Shown piece by piece: positions 35,952-44,416 of a DNA stretch of 64,000 nucleotides. The translations under genes were made by a program, and so were the position numbers. Position 1 is the stretch's first letter; each line of letters opens with the position of its first letter. The notes under the pieces were generated by a model that ran no database searches, was not told the DNA's origin, and saw nothing but the letters and a program-made list of their open reading frames with translations. This DNA comes from Chitinophagales bacterium (GTDB taxonomy: Bacteria; Bacteroidota; Bacteroidia; Chitinophagales; UBA10324): NCBI GenBank assembly GCA_025057275.1, contig JANWXQ010000095.1, positions 20,692-84,691 of the forward strand, given 5' to 3'.

Positions 35952-36033
35952 CAGCGGCAAAGAACGGTCGTTTGGCTTTTTCTCTGGCCCGGTGGTTTTC
36001 ACAGTTGCCGACATCATCCTTTTTTTGTTCTGC

Positions 36034-36756
36034 ATGAAACTGGACCTGTTAGCGTTTGGAGCTCATCCTGACGATGTGGAATTGTCCTGCGGAGGCACAT
36101 TGCTCCGTCATCTCAGCGCCGGCTACACAGTAGGCATCGTTGACCTGACTGCAGGGGAAATGGGAACCCGCGGTTCGGCAGATCAACGCCTCCAAGAAGC
36201 GGCTGCAGCAGCCAGCGTGCTCGGCATTACGGTGAGAAAGCATCTTTCGCTGCCGGATGGCCGGCTTCAATCGTCCAGTCAGGAGCAGAGAGAAGCGGTC
36301 ATCCGCACGATCCGCCTGTTTCGCCCGGAAATCGTTCTGTGCAATGCGCCTGAAGACCGTCACCCGGACCATGGCCATGCTGCCGCTCTGGTGCAAGAAG
36401 CCTGTTTTCTGGCCGGCCTCCACCGGCTATCCACTGTGGATGAGCGGCATCAGCATCAGGAGCCCTGGCGCCCACGAGCCGTGTATCATTATATTCAGGA
36501 TCAATGGCTGGAGCCGAACCTGCTGGTGGATGTCAGCCCGTTCTGGAAGCAGCGTATGGATGCAGTCCGATGCTATGCTTCTCAGTTTTATAACCCCAAA
36601 TCGCAGGAGCCTTCAACCTACATTTCGCAGCCTGAGTTTCTCGATTCCCTGGAGTGGCGTGCCCGCCTGTTGGGCAGGCGCATAGGCGTTAGCCATGCGG
36701 AAGGTTTTATCACCCGGCGCATTCCGGCTGTGGAGCATTTCTTTGTGCTCCGGTAA
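36034..36756 (+). CDS. bshB1: Bacillithiol biosynthesis deacetylase BshB1
   Basis: A 240-residue zinc-dependent LmbE/PIG-L-type deacetylase. It removes acetyl from GlcNAc-malate in bacillithiol synthesis. The zinc motif [15 protein letters not shown] is at residues 8-22, [20 protein letters not shown] follows, and the third ligand is in [11 protein letters not shown]. The sequence [20 protein letters not shown] near the end is typical of BshB1. The frame opens earlier (35992), but the ATG at 36034 gives the family start. glnS follows 14 bp downstream. It implies that bacillithiol is this organism's low-molecular-weight thiol; bshA and bshC are not in the window. Confidence 0.92.
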   Translation: MKLDLLAFGAHPDDVELSCGGTLLRHLSAGYTVGIVDLTAGEMGTRGSADQRLQEAAAAASVLGITVRKHLSLPDGRLQSSSQEQREAVIRTIRLFRPEIVLCNAPEDRHPDHGHAAALVQEACFLAGLHRLSTVDERHQHQEPWRPRAVYHYIQDQWLEPNLLVDVSPFWKQRMDAVRCYASQFYNPKSQEPSTYISQPEFLDSLEWRARLLGRRIGVSHAEGFITRRIPAVEHFFVLR

Positions 36757-36770
36757 TATCAGCCAACCCG

Positions 36771-38432
36771 ATGAGCGCCAAGAATTTTCTGGAAGAAATT
36801 ATAGAAGCCGATCTGAAAAGCGGCAGGCATCAGCGCATTGTAACCCGTTTTCCCCCGGAACCCAACGGCTATCTGCACATTGGCCATGCCAAAAGCATAC
36901 ACCTCAATTTCGGACTGGCGGATAAATACGGCGGCATCACCAACCTGCGTTTTGACGACACCAATCCCACCACAGAGGAAACCGAATATGTTGAAAGCAT
37001 CAAAAGAGACATCCGCTGGCTGGGGTATGAATGGGAAAATGAGTTTTATGCTTCCGATTATTTTGAACGATTGTATGAATTTGCCGAAAAGCTGATTCGC
37101 AAGGGGCTGGCGTATGTAGATGATTCCACCAGCGAAGAAATCGCTGCCATGAAGGGCACGCCCACGTCTCCGGGCATTAACAGTCCATACCGCAACCGCA
37201 GCGTGGAAGAAAATCTGGATCTGTTTCGCCGCATGCGGGCCGGCGAATTTCCGGATGGCATGCGGGTGCTCAGAGCGAAGATTGACATGGCTTCGCCCAA
37301 CATGCACCTGCGGGATCCCGTCATGTACCGGATTAAGCACGAAGCCCATCACCGCACTGGCACCGATTGGTGCATTTATCCGATGTATGACTTTGCCCAT
37401 GGCCAATGCGATTCGCTGGAGGGCATTACGCACAGCATCTGTACGATGGAGTTTGAAGTGCACCGTCCGTTGTATGAGTGGTTTATAGAGCAGTTGGAAA
37501 TTTTTCCGTCACGTCAGTACGAATTCGCCCGATTGAATCTTTCCTACACCGTTTTGAGCAAGCGCAAGCTGCTCCAACTGGTTAATGAAGGTCATGTGAG
37601 CGGATGGGACGATCCGCGCATGCCCACTCTTTCCGGATTGCGGCGGCGCGGCTATACGCCCGAAGCCATCCGCGAGTTTTGCGAGCGGATCGGCGTGGCG
37701 CGACGCGATAATGTGGTGGATGTCGGGCTGCTGGAGTATTGCATCCGGGAAGACCTGAACCGCCGGGCCCAGCGCCGCATGGTGGTGCTTTCACCCCTGA
37801 AGCTCATTCTGACCAATTATCCGGAAGGCCAAACCGAGTGGCTGCCATTGGAAAACAACCCCGAAGATGCTTCAGCCGGCATGCGAGAGGTGCCGTTTTC
37901 CCGGGAGCTCTACATGGAACAGGAAGATTTTATGGAAATGCCGGTAAAAGGATTTCTGCGCATGGCTCCCGGGCGTTTGGTGCGACTGAAAGGAGCCTAT
38001 GTGGTGCGTTGCGATGATGTGGTAAAAGACGAAAAGGGTGCAGTGGTGGCTGTGCGGGCCACTTATTTACCGGAAACCCGCAGCGGCGGCGCTTCCGAAG
38101 TGAAGGTTAAGTCCACGCTGCACTGGGTTTGCGCAGCTCATGCCGTGCCGGTAAAGGTGCTGCTGTACGATCGCTTGTTCCAGGTGGAGCATCCTGCAGC
38201 GCAGGACGAACCGTTGCATACTTTGCTGAATCCGCAGAGCCTGGCCATTGTGGAGCAAGCAATGGCAGAGCCTTCGTTACGTCAGGCAGCGCCGGGTGAG
38301 TATTTCCAGTTTCTGCGCAAAGGATACTTTACCCCTGACCTGACGACTACACCCGACAGACCAGTGTTTAACCGTACCGTTACGCTGAAAGATCACTGGG
38401 CAGCAAAGCAACCGGCCGGAGCCGGCTCATGA
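36771..38432 (+). CDS. glnS: Glutaminyl-tRNA synthetase
   Basis: A 553-residue class I aminoacyl-tRNA synthetase that charges tRNA-Gln. The HIGH motif is [20 protein letters not shown] (about 25-44) and the KMSKS-equivalent is TVLSKRKL (about 263). The C-terminal anticodon-binding beta-barrels follow from about 335. [20 protein letters not shown] and the [12 protein letters not shown] form are GlnRS rather than GltX. Having GlnRS means direct charging rather than the GatCAB route for Gln. Its last 6 bp overlap the end of the convergent GT-C/TPR gene. Confidence 0.96.
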   Translation: MSAKNFLEEIIEADLKSGRHQRIVTRFPPEPNGYLHIGHAKSIHLNFGLADKYGGITNLRFDDTNPTTEETEYVESIKRDIRWLGYEWENEFYASDYFERLYEFAEKLIRKGLAYVDDSTSEEIAAMKGTPTSPGINSPYRNRSVEENLDLFRRMRAGEFPDGMRVLRAKIDMASPNMHLRDPVMYRIKHEAHHRTGTDWCIYPMYDFAHGQCDSLEGITHSICTMEFEVHRPLYEWFIEQLEIFPSRQYEFARLNLSYTVLSKRKLLQLVNEGHVSGWDDPRMPTLSGLRRRGYTPEAIREFCERIGVARRDNVVDVGLLEYCIREDLNRRAQRRMVVLSPLKLILTNYPEGQTEWLPLENNPEDASAGMREVPFSRELYMEQEDFMEMPVKGFLRMAPGRLVRLKGAYVVRCDDVVKDEKGAVVAVRATYLPETRSGGASEVKVKSTLHWVCAAHAVPVKVLLYDRLFQVEHPAAQDEPLHTLLNPQSLAIVEQAMAEPSLRQAAPGEYFQFLRKGYFTPDLTTTPDRPVFNRTVTLKDHWAAKQPAGAGS

Positions 38433-40118
38433 GTCTGCGGCCTTGGCAATGACATCGGGCACCGGCAGGCCCAACTGCCGCATGCGCTTTACCTGCTGTT
38501 TCAGTTTTACCGTATCGCCTGCCTCGTAGTACAATAAAAGCAGATTGTGGTTGCCCTGGCCATCTGCAGGATTGCGGCGCAGGTATTCCTGCAGCCATTC
38601 CATGGCCTGATTCCGGTCTTGCTTTTCAAAGGCTACATGCGCCAAATGAAAATAGCAATGGCTGTAATCGGATTTTTGGAGTTCACGAAGGAAATAAGGT
38701 TCCGATTCCAGTACCGAATCTCTGTGCTGCAGCAGCACACCCATGTAATAGTTGATGTATTTCATGGAAGAATCCATACGATAGGCGAGCCGCATCAATG
38801 AATCGGCGCGGTGCGGATCTTTTTTGTCCAGACGCGAAGCCAGCATCATTTTGGCATAAGGTTCACTGGGACTATCGGCTACGGCCTTTTCCCAGAAGGT
38901 GATCGGATCGTTGAAATAGCGGTGTCTGCTCAGGTTTACGGTAATTAAAACAGCCAGAACCACAAGCACCGTTGCAGCCGCCAGCCGGTGTCGGACCCAC
39001 CGGGGCTGCAGGGCTGCAAGCGCCATCAAAATCCCGATGAGAGGAACGTACAGCCGGTGCTCCAGATCCTGATCGTTAAAGCTGAGGGGCACCAGCAGCG
39101 CCGGTATTAAAAAAATCACATAGATCATCAGACCTCCTGCTAACTGGTGCCAAAGCACCTGGCCATACTTTAGGGTCAGATACATCAGAACGGTTATCAA
39201 ACCCAGTGTAATCCAGAAAGGCACCCAACTGGTGTCCTCCTGAACAGGGAATACGTTGAGCTGCACCGGAAAAAACACCTTGCCCAGGTAATGAAACAGA
39301 ACCGGAAGCCGATACTGAAACGACTGCATCATCTCTGCCCAATGCATTTGCTGCGATGCCAGTGTAGCCTGCGAACGCAATCCAAACCAAATGAGTGCCG
39401 CAACCAGACCCATAGCACCGACACTCCAGGTGGTGCGATGTATGATCGGTCTTCGTAATACCAGCAACCACAATACACCTCCGGCGAGCGGCGTCAGCAC
39501 CCCGCTTTCCTTGGTGAAAAAACCACCGAGCAACAGCAAAAACTGACCTGCTGCATTCAGCACCGTTGGTTTCTGCGCAAAGCGGGTAAGCAGCAACAGG
39601 TAACTAAACACAAAAACACCAAGCAGCGAATCGTTGCGGCCCGGAATCCATACCACGGCCTGAACCAATACCGGATGAACGGCAAAAACAGCAGCCAGAA
39701 TCGCTGCGCCTTTAGCTCCGGCATTCACTTGAAGCAGCAACCGATAAACCAAGACCACATTAAGGGCATGAAGGACTATATTCACCCATCGCCAGCCGGC
39801 AATATCCTCTCCGGAAAGCTTGTAGTTGATCAAAAAGGAATTGAGCAGCAGGGGCCGGTAGTAGATGTCCTGGGTTTCGTGAAAAACACCGCGGCGGAAG
39901 GAGGTGATCAGATTATTCCAGCTTTGATAGTAATGGCTGATTTCTTTGATGAAAATGGAATCATCCAGCTCCGTAAAACCCAGCTTGATCGAAGGCAGAT
40001 AGAGAACCACGGCCAGTGCTGCCAGTATCCATTGCATTCGGGCAGGTGACCACAGCGCCTGGTGTTGGGGCGTTTGCTGCAATGGCTTTTTTTCTTGCTT
40101 TCTTTTGGCGGCCTTCAC
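38427..40118 (-). CDS. Polytopic membrane protein with TPR tail, GT-C glycosyltransferase-like
   Basis: A protein of about 560 residues with about ten hydrophobic segments in the first 390 residues. Four or so TPR-like units follow ([20 protein letters not shown] ... [20 protein letters not shown]). The layout, with an acidic pair early in the first outside loop ([11 protein letters not shown]), resembles TMTC/PMT-type GT-C glycosyltransferases that use polyprenyl-phosphate sugars. The catalytic role is inferred from topology only. The start is unclear: GTG at 40118, TTG at 40142 and ATG at 40037 all fit. A dolichyl-phosphate-mannose-synthase-like gene (15468-16268) could provide its donor. 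Confidence 0.75.
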   Translation of the reverse strand: MKAAKRKQEKKPLQQTPQHQALWSPARMQWILAALAVVLYLPSIKLGFTELDDSIFIKEISHYYQSWNNLITSFRRGVFHETQDIYYRPLLLNSFLINYKLSGEDIAGWRWVNIVLHALNVVLVYRLLLQVNAGAKGAAILAAVFAVHPVLVQAVVWIPGRNDSLLGVFVFSYLLLLTRFAQKPTVLNAAGQFLLLLGGFFTKESGVLTPLAGGVLWLLVLRRPIIHRTTWSVGAMGLVAALIWFGLRSQATLASQQMHWAEMMQSFQYRLPVLFHYLGKVFFPVQLNVFPVQEDTSWVPFWITLGLITVLMYLTLKYGQVLWHQLAGGLMIYVIFLIPALLVPLSFNDQDLEHRLYVPLIGILMALAALQPRWVRHRLAAATVLVVLAVLITVNLSRHRYFNDPITFWEKAVADSPSEPYAKMMLASRLDKKDPHRADSLMRLAYRMDSSMKYINYYMGVLLQHRDSVLESEPYFLRELQKSDYSHCYFHLAHVAFEKQDRNQAMEWLQEYLRRNPADGQGNHNLLLLYYEAGDTVKLKQQVKRMRQLGLPVPDVIAKAADS

Positions 40119-40142
40119 AACAGCCCTTCGATTGCCGCACAA

Positions 40143-40579
40143 AGAAATAAGCTTTTTTTGCTATCATCTTCCGCAGGGAAGCTTTGCTTGCCCTGACTCA
40201 AAGGCCTGTTGCGATGCAGGATTTCTTCCTGCTGTTTTCCATGCACTATGGTTTTATCAGCTCTTGATGAACCGCCACTTAACCTCTGACCTGTTACCCT
40301 CCTGCACCGACCTGATGGAAGGAGCCATGGTGATATGGAAATGGACGATCGCTACGCAAGAAGCAAATCCCTGCTTTGTCGCAAATTCATGGTGCCGGAA
40401 AGAGATGATAATCCGATTTGCTGAGGTCCGCATGAAGCAAGTCCCGGAAAACAGCTTTGGTGTGGCAACCGCTCAAACCGTTGCCGATGAGCCATCAGGA
40501 ACTCCCTACGAATTTGTTTTTTTCCTTCTAACTTTTGCCATGAAATAATCGCTTCATCGCCATTCCTAAAACCGTAAAT
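40143..40579. other. 437-bp intergenic gap with no gene I can support
   Basis: This is the longest gap in the window. It holds a hairpin with a 9-bp bulged stem (40174-40195, CAGGGAAGC-TTT-GCTTGCCCTG) that lacks a T-tract. A 7-of-8 promoter box (AACTTTTG, 40530-40537) lies 42 nt before ompA. The open frame from 40105 to 40548 has an unlikely composition (Cys/Trp/Met scattered, no domain), so I do not call it. A long 5' leader or a small RNA is possible but not shown. Confidence 0.5.
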
Positions 40580-42013
40580 ATGAAAAAAACACTCACTCTG
40601 TTGCTGACCGGTAGCATCCTGCTGCCAGCACCGTGGCTGCATGCACAAAACGAAAATGCCCCCTGGTTGCTGGGCGCCGGCTTAAATGTGGTGGATCTTC
40701 ATGCGGCAAACGGCGGCGGACTGCTAAACACCGATAATTGGAATGCTACGCCTGCCATTTCCCATCTCATGCTCGGTCGGCACCTCAATGACTTTCTTGC
40801 CGCGGACCTGCAGCTGGGGCTGGGCCGTATCGAAACCAATGCCGACGGCAACAACATTGCCGGAGAAGGTTTTTACAACGCCGATCTGAACCTGCGCCTC
40901 AAAATGGACAACGGAAAGCTGCTTAAAACCGACAGCCGCATAGGTCCCTATCTGCTGGCCGGCGTGGGAGCCAGCCAGTTGAGTGGAACCAGCCTGCGAC
41001 CCAACGTGAACGGCGGACTTGGGCTGAACATCTGGCCCTGGCGCGATTTGGGTATCTACGCCCAGTCGGCTTACAACTGGGCACCGGATGCCGACGACCA
41101 GTCTATGAGCTTTTTTCAGCACTCCGCAGGCCTTAACGTACGCTTTGGCGTGAAAGACAGCGATGGTGATGGCATTGCCGATAAAGACGATGCCTGCCCA
41201 CAGGAAGCGGGCCCTGTGGCCACTGCCGGTTGCCCGGATTCCGACAGCGACGGCCTGGCCGATAAATCCGACGACTGTCCCACTGCTGCCGGTCTGGCTG
41301 AGCTGAAAGGCTGCCCCGATGCCGATAAAGACGGCATCGCCGACAAGGAGGATGAATGTCCGAACAATGCCGGATCCAAAGCCTTGAAAGGATGCCCTGA
41401 CCGCGATGGCGATGGCATCGCCGATAAAAACGATGCCTGCCCCGATGTGAAAGGGCTTGCAGCCTTCCGCGGCTGCCCCGACACCGATGGCGATGGCATC
41501 ACCGACGCCGAAGACAAATGCCCCACCCGACGCGGAACTACAGCCCTAAAAGGCTGCCCTGATCAGGACAACGACGGTGTGGCCGATGACGATGACCGCT
41601 GCCCCACTGAACCGGGCCCAGCTTCCAATGCGGGATGTCCTGTTCCCAAAAAGGAAGAAATGGAAAAACTGACCATTGCCGCTAAAGCCATCAATTTTGA
41701 AACCGGCAGCGACAAAATCCGATCCACCTCCTTTAAGGTACTGGACGAAATCGTAGAGCTGATGAATCGTTATCCGAACACCAGGTGGAGCATAGAAGGA
41801 CATACGGACAATGTGGGAGATGATGCCCGCAACCTGGATCTGTCCACGCGCAGGGCAGCATCCGTGAAGAATTACTTCATCAGCAAAGGCGTGGCTGCTG
41901 ACCGTCTGCAGTCAGCCGGTTACGGTGAAACCCGACCCATAGCCGACAACAAGACGGCAGAAGGCCGTGCCCAAAACCGCCGCACGGAAATCAAGCTCAT
42001 AGAACAACAATAA
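40580..42013 (+). CDS. OmpA-family outer membrane protein with six TSP3 calcium-binding repeats
   Basis: A 477-residue protein. The signal peptide is MKKTLTLLLTGSILLPAPWL (cleaved after HAQ). Residues about 25-190 form an eight-stranded-barrel-like N-terminal domain (SIRIGP-type strands, GVKDSDGDG at its end). Residues 193-354 are six 27-residue thrombospondin type 3 repeats with DxDxDGxxDxxDxCP. Residues about 365-477 are the OmpA C-terminal peptidoglycan-binding domain (INFETGSDKI ... WSIEGHTDNVGDDARNLDLS ... YGETRPIADN ... GRAQNRRTEI). It should tie the outer membrane to peptidoglycan, with a calcium-stiffened linker. It is probably highly expressed and ends in a strong hairpin. Confidence 0.93.
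   Translation: MKKTLTLLLTGSILLPAPWLHAQNENAPWLLGAGLNVVDLHAANGGGLLNTDNWNATPAISHLMLGRHLNDFLAADLQLGLGRIETNADGNNIAGEGFYNADLNLRLKMDNGKLLKTDSRIGPYLLAGVGASQLSGTSLRPNVNGGLGLNIWPWRDLGIYAQSAYNWAPDADDQSMSFFQHSAGLNVRFGVKDSDGDGIADKDDACPQEAGPVATAGCPDSDSDGLADKSDDCPTAAGLAELKGCPDADKDGIADKEDECPNNAGSKALKGCPDRDGDGIADKNDACPDVKGLAAFRGCPDTDGDGITDAEDKCPTRRGTTALKGCPDQDNDGVADDDDRCPTEPGPASNAGCPVPKKEEMEKLTIAAKAINFETGSDKIRSTSFKVLDEIVELMNRYPNTRWSIEGHTDNVGDDARNLDLSTRRAASVKNYFISKGVAADRLQSAGYGETRPIADNKTAEGRAQNRRTEIKLIEQQ
41156..41641 (+). repeat. Six tandem 81-bp TSP3 repeats in the OmpA gene
   Basis: Six in-frame units of exactly 27 codons each encode D-x-D-x-D-G-x-x-D-x-x-D-x-CP plus 12 residues ending GCP. Every unit is 81 bp with no length change, and divergence is mostly at the spacer residues. 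Confidence 0.85.
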
Positions 42014-42050
42014 TTGCAAACGCTGTTTTAGCGGTACATGCAAAATCACG

Positions 42051-42085
42051 CTCTGCAGGCTGCCCATAAGGGGTGGTCTGCAGAG
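42051..42085 (+). terminator. Probable terminator after the OmpA gene
   Basis: A 15-bp stem with wobble pairs, CTCTGCAGGCTGCCC (42051-42065), pairs with GGGTGGTCTGCAGAG (42071-42085) around a loop of about 5 nt. A T-rich but broken tail (TTTGCTTTG) follows. The outer 8 bp, CTCTGCAG/CTGCAGAG, are perfect. It lies 38 nt after the ompA stop. Confidence 0.7.
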
Positions 42086-42233
42086 TTTGCTTTGATGCGT
42101 TTTTAATGACCAACTTTTGGCATGTGAAAGCTGAATGCGGTCCTGACGTCCTGTGCTATAGGCTTTGCGCCGGTTAGCTGAAGCTTCACTTGCAGGCGCA
42201 ACATGTGATAGATTCGCATCTTGCTGTTTTCCA

Positions 42234-42932
42234 TTGGCCGAACAACCGCACTTAGCCGATTCACTGAAAAATACGGATGCTGCCCAATGGCTGCACCAAG
42301 CTGCTCCCGCACAGGCACTGCTCGTACTGCGGCCCGGGGCCACGCAGCACGAACTGTTGAAGTTTATGCTGGCCGATCTTTTTTTTCGGGAAGAGCTTGC
42401 ATTAACCAATTACGAGGTCAGTCGCATTCATCCCGCCCGCCTGGCTTTTGCCCGTGTGGTAATCGGTAAGCAGTTTCAAAGCCGCAAAGCGCGACTCCAT
42501 GAAATGGTAGGCCTTTTTCCTTTCTATAAGCGACCCGAAAAACGCATCGTTTTCCGCCATTGGCTGCAAATGGTGCTGCAGACGGCACGCAGTGAGGCCA
42601 ACCTGAAATGGAAGCTGATGATGGATGATGCGTACATGAAAGGACTTTTCGAAAAATCGTTTTTCAACCGCTTGTTCGGTGGCATGCGTCTGTCTAAAGC
42701 GGGCAAAATGTTGCAGCAGGATATCATTCGATTGTTTAACGAAGTGGATCAGCGCCTGGCCCAGCAACTCAAAAATGACCGGCAACAGGCATTGGAGGCG
42801 TATCGTTCCCTGGGGGGCAATCTGCTGTTGTTGAATTCATTTCGTTTTGAACTGGTGGCGTTGATCGGCTCCGAATTGTCGCGTCTGGATGAAGCGCTGG
42901 AGACCGGTACTTCTGTGGTTCCGGGAACCTGA
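42234..42932 (+). CDS. Conserved-looking protein of unknown function
   Basis: About 232 residues from a TTG at 42234 (LAEQPHLADSLKNTDAAQWL). The frame is open from 42165, but the first 23 residues look non-coding. The protein is soluble and mostly helical. It is rich in Leu, Arg, Lys and Gln (ALLVLRPGATQHELLKFMLA, KWKLMMDDAYMKGLFEKSFF, FNEVDQRLAQQLKNDRQQAL) and has no signal peptide or known motif. I do not recognise the family. It stands alone between the ompA terminator and the convergent LuxE-like gene. Coding composition is convincing over its last 200 residues. Confidence 0.6.
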   Translation: MAEQPHLADSLKNTDAAQWLHQAAPAQALLVLRPGATQHELLKFMLADLFFREELALTNYEVSRIHPARLAFARVVIGKQFQSRKARLHEMVGLFPFYKRPEKRIVFRHWLQMVLQTARSEANLKWKLMMDDAYMKGLFEKSFFNRLFGGMRLSKAGKMLQQDIIRLFNEVDQRLAQQLKNDRQQALEAYRSLGGNLLLLNSFRFELVALIGSELSRLDEALETGTSVVPGT

Positions 42933-42954
42933 AACCTGAAATAAGAACAAAGTT

Positions 42955-43950
42955 TTACCCCGTATCGGAAAGCAAGAGACTGCAACCGCGCAGTTCGGCA
43001 TGGTCAAGGCGCCCCCATACTTCAAAGCTGCCGTCAGCATGCAGGCAGCCGGCATCATCGGTAGCCAGAAAGCAGCAGGAATCCACATTGGCCAGATCAA
43101 TGATATTTAAAGCTCCATCAGAAGGACCTTGCATGACGCGCAACGGATCGGCGGGGTCGCGGACGAGCACCTTCATCCACGGCGGGCAATAAAATCTGCC
43201 GTCCCGGATGGCATAGGCCTGCGACAATAGCTCCGTCATTCCGTATTCGCTCATGATGTATGGCAGACCAAATGCCTGCATGAGGCGCTCGTGCAATTCG
43301 GTACGGCTCAGTTCTTCGCGTTGTCCCTTCATGCCTCCTGTTTCCATAATGCGGACGCGCTGCAAAGGCATGGCATACCGCTCGGCAAAATCCAGCAGGG
43401 CAGGGGTAATGCCGAAAAGCAACCCCTCCATTCCCTCACTTTCGCAACGCTGTATGCGGCGGGCCAGTTCATTCGGCTGCCTGAGGAAAAAGCCATTGAG
43501 TGCATGGCCGGAAGCTTCAATAAGCTGCCGGGTCATGAAGACAAGCGAGGAGTGAGGCCGCTCGTCTTCATCGGGCATCAGTCCGAAGATCACCAGGTCC
43601 TGCGGCTTTCCCACAAAATGTTCAAATGCACGAAGCAACACCGTCCGGTACCAGGCTTCGCTGCGTACCAAATGACGCGAAACCTGCTGGCCGGTTGTTC
43701 CGCTAGAACGAAACTCCCGCTCCGCAGTAAAGATGCCCGTAACGACCCATTCTTGTTTGAATGCCGAAGCAGGCAGAAAAGGAATCTGGGAGAGGTCACC
43801 GACCTGTTCAGGGTGTATGCCCAGCAGATCCACAAAGCGACGATAAACCGGATTGTTCCCGTACTGATAACGAAAAAGTTCTAAAGCCAGAGCCACAAAG
43901 CCGGCCTCATCCATTTGTCCTACTTTTGATGTCAGCTCCGAATGCTCCAT
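42955..43950 (-). CDS. LuxE-like acyl-protein synthetase/adenylating-enzyme family protein
   Basis: A 331-residue member of the acyl-protein synthetase (LuxE) family, related to the ANL adenylating enzymes. It has the motif FRSSGTTGQQVSRHL (the P-loop-like STG signature, about residue 88), MSEYGMTELLSQAYA (the A5-like YGxTE motif) and WGRLDHAELRG near the end. It lacks the separate C-terminal domain of full adenylate-forming enzymes. LuxE activates a fatty acid as acyl-AMP, but no luxC or luxD homologue is near. The ATG at 43950 is preferred, with a 7-of-8 box (TATTTTCG, 43960-43967) 9 nt upstream. The substrate is unknown. Confidence 0.75.
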   Translation of the reverse strand: MEHSELTSKVGQMDEAGFVALALELFRYQYGNNPVYRRFVDLLGIHPEQVGDLSQIPFLPASAFKQEWVVTGIFTAEREFRSSGTTGQQVSRHLVRSEAWYRTVLLRAFEHFVGKPQDLVIFGLMPDEDERPHSSLVFMTRQLIEASGHALNGFFLRQPNELARRIQRCESEGMEGLLFGITPALLDFAERYAMPLQRVRIMETGGMKGQREELSRTELHERLMQAFGLPYIMSEYGMTELLSQAYAIRDGRFYCPPWMKVLVRDPADPLRVMQGPSDGALNIIDLANVDSCCFLATDDAGCLHADGSFEVWGRLDHAELRGCSLLLSDTG

Positions 43951-43977
43951 GCCTGCAAACGAAAATAACATACGGCC

Positions 43978-44412
43978 ATGAGCAGGATTGCACCGGGCCT
44001 GTTTGCTCTGCTGGCTTTGTGGGCCGCCTGTATCCGGCCGCCCGACTATTCCATTGTGCCGGAAATAGCTTTGGATTCAATCAGCACGCGAACATTACGT
44101 CCCGGTCAGGATTCGCTCACCTTTGTGATCTCCTTCACCGATGGTGACGGCGACATTGGATCGGAAACGATTCCGAATTTGTTTCTGACCGACAGTCGTA
44201 CCGGATACACCGACAGCGTAAAAGTTCCCTACATCACGCCCGAAGGGTCGTTGAAAGCTATTTCCGGACAAATAACCTACGTGCGTAGCCAGTTCAGTTG
44301 TATTCCCGGCAGAAAAACTGACAGTCTGTATTACACCATTTACCTGGAAGACCGGGCCGGCCATGCCAGCAACCGGATTACCACACCGGTCATTTACCTG
44401 ATTTGCCCCTGA
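43978..44412 (+). CDS. Lipoprotein of unknown function
   Basis: A 144-residue predicted lipoprotein. It has a hydrophobic leader and the lipobox LWAAC with Cys18. The mature part is a probable beta-sandwich (LRPGQDSLTFVISFTDGDGD, LFLTDSRTGYTDSVKVPYIT, YTIYLEDRAGHASNRITTPV). The DGDGDIG stretch could bind calcium, and the fold resembles PKD/Ig-like domains. The gene is divergent from the LuxE-like gene by 27 bp and convergent with accC by 4 bp. It is probably anchored in the outer membrane or periplasm. The function is unknown. Confidence 0.72.
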   Translation: MSRIAPGLFALLALWAACIRPPDYSIVPEIALDSISTRTLRPGQDSLTFVISFTDGDGDIGSETIPNLFLTDSRTGYTDSVKVPYITPEGSLKAISGQITYVRSQFSCIPGRKTDSLYYTIYLEDRAGHASNRITTPVIYLICP

Positions 44413-44416
44413 TCTT

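Noticed and set aside
40105..40548. 147-residue open frame between the GT-C/TPR gene and ompA
   Set aside because: Unlikely composition with scattered Cys, Trp and Met, no signal or domain, and it spans the promoter region of ompA. I treat the area as non-coding.
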